Shown here one piece after another: positions 6,743 through 10,392 of a DNA stretch of 10,392 nucleotides (the first letter of the stretch is position 1; the number at the start of each line of letters is the position of its first letter). Below the pieces are notes generated by a model, which was not told the DNA's origin, searched no databases, and was given only the letters and a program-made list of their open reading frames with translations. The stretch spans positions 1 to 10,392 of the forward strand of contig NZ_CASEGO010000121.1 of assembly GCF_949287625.1 (NCBI RefSeq). The letters are read 5' to 3'. Origin of the DNA: an uncultured Brachyspira sp. Its GTDB lineage: Bacteria; Spirochaetota; Brachyspiria; Brachyspirales; Brachyspiraceae. The position numbers and the translations under genes are program-made.

Positions 6743-7042
6743 TTTTATTATTGTATCTCTTTAAGTTTTTTATTATAAAGGCCTGATTTCTGTAAAAGGA
6801 TTCAGGCTTTTTTATCATCAAATAAAATATAAAATAATTATTAAAAAATTACATTCTATTTATAAAACTATGTAAAAAATATATATAGATATATTAAAAT
6901 TATTATCATTTTTTATAAAAGATAAATAATTGTAAAATATAATTGCCTAATAATGTATTTTATTAAATAATCATGATAGATGATATTTATTTAATATGAT
7001 AGTATTCTTTTTATATTAAAATTGTAAGAGGAATAAAATATT
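6743..7042. other. A/T-rich spacer before the lipoprotein gene
   Basis: It holds the terminator of the preceding gene and about 230 bp of nearly pure A/T sequence. A 9-bp inverted repeat, ATTAAATAA (6962-6970) with TTATTTAAT (6987-6995), contains inner arms ATCA/TGAT and lies about 50 bp before the next gene; it could be an operator. A TATAAT occurs at 6938-6943 without a fitting -35 box, so no promoter is called. Confidence 0.5.
6781..6813 (+). terminator. Intrinsic terminator of the PepSY-like gene
   Basis: GCCTGA (6781-6786) pairs with TCAGGC (6802-6807) and is followed at once by six T (6808-6813). The loop is 15 bases. Confidence 0.85.
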
Positions 7043-7891
7043 ATGATAAAAAAAACAATTTATATTTTGTCATTCATATTTTTATTAATGACAATAAGCT
7101 GCAGCAAAAAAAACAATAATGTAACTAATCCTATTTTTGAGGATACCAAATACACTGTTAAAGGTATTGACAGTAAATATAATGCTGTTTGGAAATTTTT
7201 TAATGCTGATGAAACAGGCAACAGTTCTGTTGATGTTGTTATAAGTGATGGAGGAATAAGCGGTTTAATAGTTTCAAATAAAAATGAAAAAGCTGATTTT
7301 TCTAAAGATTATATTTTCAGTACAGAAAAAGAAGATGAAAATATATATTACAGCAGATATTTTGGATATATAGTTAGTAAAGGAGATTGGGTAGGGGAGC
7401 TTCAATTTCCTACATATGATGATGAAACTGTTGGATATGTATATATAAAAAATAAAAATACTTCAGATACTATTGTAGGAATACTCGATAAAGCACCTGG
7501 TGTTAAAGAAGGTATAGATAAGTGGTATTTTGGGACTAGAAGTTATACTGATAATGGAGTAAAAAAAACAGTAGATATACAAGAAAATTTTGTTACGTAC
7601 TCTGAAAACGGAAAAGTTAAATTAAAAATTCCTTCTAAATTTTTTGATTTATCTAAAGGAGACGGATTTTACGGATATACTATAATTCAGGGGCTTTTAT
7701 ATGAGGGTGTTGATATAAATGTTTATAATAAAGAAAATGCAAGCATATTACCTAATGTTTATTTTCAGTATATTGATTATAATTATAAACTTGACATAAA
7801 TTTAAGATCTGACGGAGTACCTATATCAGCAAAATACATTAAAAAAGATACTGTAATATCTTCAGGTGATGTTCAGTATGTTAAAGAATAA
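7043..7891 (+). CDS. Putative lipoprotein of unknown function
   Basis: I do not recognise this 282-residue protein. It starts with two Lys, a hydrophobic stretch (about 5-18) and FLLMTIS-C20, followed by a polar SKKNNN linker: a lipoprotein signal peptide with C20 as the lipidated residue. The -3 position is Thr rather than the common Leu, a looseness tolerated in spirochaetal lipoboxes. The rest is rich in Tyr, Asp, Lys and Gly with alternating strand-like segments (VDVVISDGGISGLIV, VGYVYIKNKN, KVKLKIPSKFF, YKLDINLRS), which suggests a mainly beta, surface or periplasm-facing protein. No catalytic motif stands out. GAGGA (7028-7032) lies 10 bases before the ATG. It is a single-gene unit closed by a strong terminator. 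Confidence 0.75.
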   Translation: MIKKTIYILSFIFLLMTISCSKKNNNVTNPIFEDTKYTVKGIDSKYNAVWKFFNADETGNSSVDVVISDGGISGLIVSNKNEKADFSKDYIFSTEKEDENIYYSRYFGYIVSKGDWVGELQFPTYDDETVGYVYIKNKNTSDTIVGILDKAPGVKEGIDKWYFGTRSYTDNGVKKTVDIQENFVTYSENGKVKLKIPSKFFDLSKGDGFYGYTIIQGLLYEGVDINVYNKENASILPNVYFQYIDYNYKLDINLRSDGVPISAKYIKKDTVISSGDVQYVKE

Positions 7892-7923
7892 ATATAATAA
7901 TTGATAAAATATATAATGATTGT

Positions 7924-7953
7924 GCAGGCTCTTAAACAGAGTCTGCTTTTTTT
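7924..7953 (+). terminator. Intrinsic terminator of the lipoprotein gene
   Basis: A 9-bp stem, GCAGGCTCT (7924-7932) with AGAGTCTGC (7938-7946), has one G-U pair and a 5-base loop. Seven T (7947-7953) follow immediately. Confidence 0.92.
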
Positions 7954-8057
7954 ATTGTGAGAATAATATTAAATATTTTAACGCAACTTTTTATTAAAAT
8001 ATTATTTTCCATTAAAAAAATTATCTTTTTGCATAAAGTTTTTATATAAAAAAATAA

Positions 8058-8214
8058 TAGACTTGTTTCAAAACTAAATTTATTAATACTTAGTTTTTTT
8101 ATTTAGTATTTTTTTAGTTATAGTTGGGGCTTTGCCCCAAACCCCACTTCTTGTAGTTTTAAAATTAAATAATTTTCATAATTAACTTTGTCAAGTAGTT
8201 TTGAAACAAGTCTA
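8058..8214. mobile_element. MITE-like element with 19-bp perfect terminal inverted repeats
   Basis: TAGACTTGTTTCAAAACTA at 8058-8076 is the exact reverse complement of 8196-8214. The whole unit is 157 bp and has no coding capacity. The ends can be read as TA flanks on GACTTG...CAAGTC, which would fit TA target duplication as made by IS630/Tc1-type transposases; this is inference. Inside is a tight G+C hairpin. No parent transposase is present in the window. Confidence 0.75.
8124..8140 (+). repeat. TTGGGGC-TTT-GCCCCAA hairpin inside the MITE-like element
   Basis: A 7-bp perfect stem with a 3-base loop, followed by ACCCCACTTC. It is the only G+C-rich part of the element. From memory, similar GGGGCTTTGCCCC words are frequent between genes in low-G+C genomes, so it may be a repeat of its own carried by the larger element. 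Confidence 0.6.
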
Positions 8215-8388
8215 ATATCTATAGCTAAATTAACTTGAATTTTCAATATTTATAATGATTTTTGATATAATTAAAAATAAAATTTATTAAAAATATAGAT
8301 TTTAAGAAGTTTTTTATACAAAAAATGTATAAAACGCAGTATATGATATTAATTTTAAAATTTTTTAAGAAAAAAAAGAAAAAAATGC

Positions 8389-8416
8389 TAAACCAAATTA
8401 AACTTTATGCCGAGAA
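8389..8416 (+). promoter_or_regulatory. Sigma-28 (FliA)-like promoter of flaB
   Basis: TAAA (8389-8392), 16 bases, then GCCGAGAA (8409-8416). This is close to the flagellar sigma-28 pattern TAAA-N15-GCCGATAA, with one extra spacer base and one mismatch. An A-rich run (8367-8386) sits directly upstream and could serve as an UP-like element. Sigma-28 control is the known mode for late flagellin genes. A TTGATA (8487) and TATAAT (8512) pair with 19-base spacing is a weaker alternative. Confidence 0.65.
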
Positions 8417-8629
8417 GGTCGAAAATTATTGTATAGCAAAATGAGAGTTCAAGTATTTGGCGGTCTCGAACTCCCTGTTTGCTTAGTTGATACCATATAA
8501 TTTGATAAGAATATAATTATTGGCGTGATTATATTCTTATATAGGATTTAATGGTATTTTTGGCAACTTTATATAGTCATTAAGGATTGTCGGAATACCT
8601 TAAATTCTCTTTAATATTTTTTGCCAATT

Positions 8630-8643
8630 AGGCACGGATGCCT
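8630..8643 (+). promoter_or_regulatory. Candidate CsrA site 1: hairpin with GGA in its loop
   Basis: AGGCA (8630-8634) pairs with TGCCT (8639-8643) around a CGGA loop. The core GCACGGATGC (8632-8641) fits the CsrA consensus ACANGGANGU at 8 of 10 positions, and the two misfits are the end bases, which still pair (G with C). A run of T follows to 8647, so a weak intrinsic terminator is the other reading; a 5-bp stem is short for that. Confidence 0.5.
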
Positions 8644-8656
8644 TTTTGAATAAATA

Positions 8657-8666
8657 TCATGGAGGA
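8657..8666 (+). promoter_or_regulatory. Candidate CsrA site 2 overlapping the flaB ribosome-binding site
   Basis: TCATGGAGGA fits ACANGGANGU at 8 of 10 positions, and again the two misfits are the end bases, which form a T-A pair. It contains the whole GGAGG Shine-Dalgarno sequence (8661-8665), 6 bases before the ATG at 8672. A protein bound here would block ribosomes. Confidence 0.5.
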
Positions 8667-8671
8667 TGACG

Positions 8672-9529
8672 ATGATCATCAATAACAACATTAGTGCTAT
8701 AAATGCACAACGTACTTTAAAATTCAGAAACGTAGATCTTTCTAAAGACATGGCTGCTCTTTCTTCTGGAATGAGAATCAACAGAGCTGGAGATGATGCT
8801 TCAGGACTTGCTGTATCTGAAAAAATGCGTACTCAAATCCGCGGTTTACGTCAAGCTGAAAGAAACACTCAAGACGGTATATCTTTCATTCAAACTACTG
8901 AAGGATACCTTCAAGAAAGCCAAGACATTTTGCAAAGAATACGTGAATTGTCTGTACAATCTGCTAACGGTATTTATACTGATGCTGACAGAATGCTTAT
9001 TCAAGTTGAAGTTTCTCAATTAGTTGATGAAGTTAACCGTATTGCTAGCCAAGCTCAATTCAATACTCTTAACATGTTAACTGGAAGATTTGCTAACCCT
9101 AATGAAGGCGGAGCTCCTGTTGCTTCTATGTGGTTTCATATGGGTGCAAACATGGACGAAAGAAGAAGAGTTTATATAGGAACTATGACTGCTGCTGCTT
9201 TAGGTTTACAAACTGCTGAAGGTACTGGTATATCTATTTCTTCTATAGACAAAGCTAACAGTGCTATAGGTTTAGTTGATGAAGCTTTAATGAAAGTTTC
9301 TAAACAAAGATCTAACTTAGGTGCTTATCAAAACAGATTAGAGCTTACTGCTCAAGGCTTAATGATAGCTTATGAAAACACTGCAGCTTCTGAAAGCAGA
9401 ATCAGAGATACTGATATGGCTGAAACTTCTGTTAAATTTGCTAAAGACCAAATCTTAAGTCAGGCTAATTTAGCTATGTTGGCTCAAGCTAATACTATGA
9501 ACCAAGGTGCTTTACGTTTGATTCAATAA
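8672..9529 (+). CDS. flaB: Periplasmic flagellar core filament protein FlaB
   Basis: Core flagellin of the spirochaetal periplasmic flagellum, exported by the flagellar type III apparatus without a signal peptide. The 285 residues consist almost only of the two conserved ends. The N-terminal D0/D1 (about 1-140) begins MIINNNISAINAQR and has ALSSGMRINRAGDDASGLAVSEKMR and TQDGISFIQTTEGYLQE. The C-terminal D1/D0 (about 200-285) has SAIGLVDEALMKVSKQRSNLGAYQNRLE and ends QANTMNQGALRLIQ. The outer D2/D3 domains of external flagellins are absent, as usual for FlaB. An ATG two codons upstream (8666) abuts GGAGG with no spacing, so the ATG at 8672, 6 bases away, is the start. Arg is often CGT here, whereas AGA dominates in neighbours, a sign of high expression. 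Which FlaB paralogue it is cannot be decided. Confidence 0.97.
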   Translation: MIINNNISAINAQRTLKFRNVDLSKDMAALSSGMRINRAGDDASGLAVSEKMRTQIRGLRQAERNTQDGISFIQTTEGYLQESQDILQRIRELSVQSANGIYTDADRMLIQVEVSQLVDEVNRIASQAQFNTLNMLTGRFANPNEGGAPVASMWFHMGANMDERRRVYIGTMTAAALGLQTAEGTGISISSIDKANSAIGLVDEALMKVSKQRSNLGAYQNRLELTAQGLMIAYENTAASESRIRDTDMAETSVKFAKDQILSQANLAMLAQANTMNQGALRLIQ

Positions 9530-9565
9530 TTAATTAAAGTACGTTTTATAGCAAGCTAATTTAAA

Positions 9566-9607
9566 AATAGCTGGTCTCATTAATTTTAATGGGACTGGCT
9601 ATTTTTT
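9566..9607. terminator. Strong, probably two-way terminator after flaB
   Basis: A 17-bp stem (9566-9582 with 9587-9603, three G-U pairs, 4-base loop) is followed by T-rich sequence (9602-9607 and beyond). On the minus strand a run of T also follows the same stem (complement of 9563-9567). It can therefore stop both flaB and the convergent Rpn-family gene. Confidence 0.92.
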
Positions 9608-9639
9608 ATTTTTAAAGTATTAAATTTAAATAACGCTTT

Positions 9640-9724
9640 GGGCGGGTGCTCTTAAAGAAATATAGGCTTATAGATTTAATCAAAACTGATTAAAAAATAA
9701 AGCTTTTAAATCTGAAAGGGCGGG
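9640..9724. repeat. Paired GGGCGGG boxes behind the Rpn-family gene
   Basis: GGGCGGG occurs at 9640-9646 and 9718-9724 in otherwise A/T-rich DNA, 78 bases apart. Between them is an 8-bp inverted repeat, TTTAATCA (9675-9682) with TGATTAAA (9687-9694). The pattern is unusual for the local composition and may be part of a small element that travels with, or flanks, this gene family. No terminal repeats were found. Confidence 0.4.
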
Positions 9725-9860
9725 GATTTAAATAAAATTTTTATATTTTTTATTATAGTTTCTCTATATCTTCCATACTTAATCCTGTTAATTCACTGAT
9801 AAGGCTTATAGCCATATTTTTATTTTTCATATTTTTAGCCATTGATATTTGCGTTTCTTT

Positions 9861-9905
9861 AATACCTTCTTTAATACCTTCTTTAATACCTTCTTTAATA
9901 CCTTC
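9861..9905 (-). repeat. 12-bp in-frame tandem repeat encoding GIKE units
   Basis: The unit AATACCTTCTTT is repeated three times in full (9861-9896) plus 9 bases (9897-9905). Read on the minus strand each unit encodes G-I-K-E in the intact Rpn frame, so copy changes keep the frame and only lengthen or shorten a charged helical linker. After the upstream frameshift this part is no longer translated in its normal frame. Confidence 0.85.
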
Positions 9906-9922
9906 CTCTCTGCCCTTTTTAA

Positions 9923-9978
9923 TTCCTTCTTCTATTCCTAGTCTTCTCTCTTCCTTCTTCTATTCCTAGTCTTCTCTC
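9923..9978 (-). repeat. 28-bp perfect tandem duplication causing the Rpn frameshift
   Basis: Positions 9923-9950 and 9951-9978 are identical. Since 28 is not a multiple of three, the second copy throws the gene one base out of frame and leads to an early stop. It lies in a purine-rich (minus strand GAAGAAGGAAGAGAGAAG-like) tract prone to replication slippage. Confidence 0.92.
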
Positions 9979-10392
9979 TTCGCTTAAAGCTAATATATCA
10001 AAATAATTCTTTTCATATTCTGAATAATTTTCAAATAAATCTTTAGTGTTTACAAATTTGTTATATTCATCATAAACTTCTTTCATTATAGGATTTTTTT
10101 TCACTAATATTTCCATAACTTCCTCCATTTTTGTTTGTTTTTCTTTTAGTGTTAAGAAATAAAACCAAGCGTATAACTCATCTTTAAGACTAGAATTACT
10201 AGCTAAATATTTAGGCAGCTCAAGAAAATGCATCTCAAAGTGATTAGTTAATATATGATTGGTTTCAAGCTCTTTTATCACATAGCAGCTATGCTCTTTA
10301 TCAATTCCTTTTAACAAATTAAAGTCTAAAATATTAATAACTATAACCTGTTTTAAATCATTATATTTTTCATTGTTTCTTAAATTAGCAAC

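Larger units (their letters stand above)
7892..8671. other. 780-bp gene-free region before flaB
   Basis: It holds, in order, the lipoprotein-gene terminator, an A/T inverted repeat (7962-7970 with 7998-8006), a MITE-like element, about 170 bp of plain A/T sequence, a run of A just before a sigma-28-like promoter, and a long structured leader. No open frame worth calling lies in it. Confidence 0.7.
8425..8671 (+). promoter_or_regulatory. flaB: Long structured 5' leader of flaB
   Basis: If transcription starts about 8 bases after the sigma-28 -10 box, flaB has a leader of nearly 250 nt. Hairpin A: AGCAAA (8435-8440) with TTTGCT (8478-8483), enclosing GAGTTC (8445-8450) with GAACTC (8468-8473). 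Hairpin B: ATACCAT (8490-8496) with ATGGTAT (8551-8557), enclosing a perfect 13-bp stem (8505-8517 with 8528-8540). Stem C: TTGGCAA (8560-8566) with TTGCCAA (8621-8627), enclosing TTAAGG/CCTTAA (8580-8585 and 8598-8603). A last small hairpin at 8630-8643 precedes the ribosome site. TGCC (8622-8625) could also pair with GGCA (8631-8634), so stem C and the last hairpin can be exchanged for another fold. The leader has six GGA triplets between 8540 and 8666. Confidence 0.7.
9753..10392 (-). pseudogene. Rpn-family (PD-(D/E)XK nuclease / putative transposase) gene, frameshifted; 5' end off window
   Basis: The family comprises recombination-promoting nucleases formerly called transposases. The visible part begins mid-protein with NEKYNDLKQVIVINILDFNLL, a family hallmark, then FEMHFLELPKYL and ELYAWFYFL. 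The catalytic PD-(D/E)XK residues lie off the window. An exact 28-bp tandem duplication (9923-9978) shifts the frame: translation leaves EERRLGIEEG into a basic tail ending RNRRRN at a stop at 9919-9921, leaving 157 visible residues. Dropping one copy restores 203 visible residues, with GIKKGREEGIKEGIKEGIKEGIKE, then a C-terminal segment ending ISELTGLSMEDIEKL and a stop at 9753-9755. The shortened protein keeps everything visible before the tail, so it may still be active. In E. coli RpnA a C-terminal product translated inside the gene restrains the nuclease; whether that applies here is unknown. Confidence 0.85.

Noticed and set aside
7962..8006. A/T inverted repeat AATAATATT / AATATTATT
   Set aside because: Nine A/T bases with a long gap are easily expected by chance in this composition.
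8630..8647. Strong intrinsic terminator just before flaB
   Set aside because: The stem is only 5 bp and the T-run short; GGA in the loop and a matching second site favour a protein-binding hairpin. A weak attenuator role is kept as an alternative.
8425..8671. c-di-GMP (GEMM) riboswitch in the flaB leader
   Set aside because: The fold is suggestive, but the conserved GEMM core sequences were not found.
8793..9023. 76-codon plus-strand open frame inside flaB
   Set aside because: Out-of-frame shadow of flaB with no ribosome site and no recognisable family.
9861..9978. CRISPR array
   Set aside because: The repeats are adjacent without spacers and lie within a coding frame.

Overview
The window looks like chromosomal DNA of a spirochaete, most likely Brachyspira. 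The DNA is very AT-rich, AGA is the usual Arg codon, intergenic spacers are nearly pure A/T, and there is a 285-residue core flagellin of the spirochaetal FlaB type. The genus is inferred from overall style and remembered proteins; no search was possible.

Left part (1-3800): a methyl-accepting chemotaxis protein gene runs leftward off the edge from a near-perfect sigma-70 promoter. Divergent to it is a small ssb gene, whose 3' end overlaps the 3' end of tmk (thymidylate kinase) by 32 bp. tmk lies downstream of mraY (peptidoglycan lipid I synthesis) on the minus strand, and the two probably form one transcription unit.

Middle (3801-6361): a 0.5 kb spacer upstream of mraY holds a 16-bp perfect palindrome, a G+C-rich folded block of about 170 bp unlike its surroundings, and an orphan rightward promoter. 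Beyond it is a two-gene minus-strand unit: an exported protein with a FecR-like N-terminal part and an M14-type zinc carboxypeptidase-like C-terminal part, followed 25 bp later by a YjbQ-family protein.

Right part (6362-10392): a small PepSY-like protein without a signal peptide, with its own promoter and terminator; an unrecognised lipoprotein with its own terminator; a 157-bp MITE-like element with 19-bp perfect terminal inverted repeats; and flaB. flaB is preceded by a sigma-28-like promoter and a structured leader of about 250 nt. The leader ends in two sequences that fit the CsrA binding consensus, one with GGA in a hairpin loop and the other covering the Shine-Dalgarno sequence. Convergent to flaB, a gene of the Rpn (PD-(D/E)XK nuclease / putative transposase) family is broken by an exact 28-bp tandem duplication; removing one copy restores the full C-terminus.

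Themes: periplasmic flagella and chemotaxis (MCP, FlaB), cell-wall synthesis and possibly cell-wall trimming (MraY, M14-like protein), and basic DNA metabolism (SSB, Tmk), with several small repeat elements in the spacers. The best leads are the flaB leader, the FecR/M14 protein, the broken Rpn gene and the G+C-rich block.
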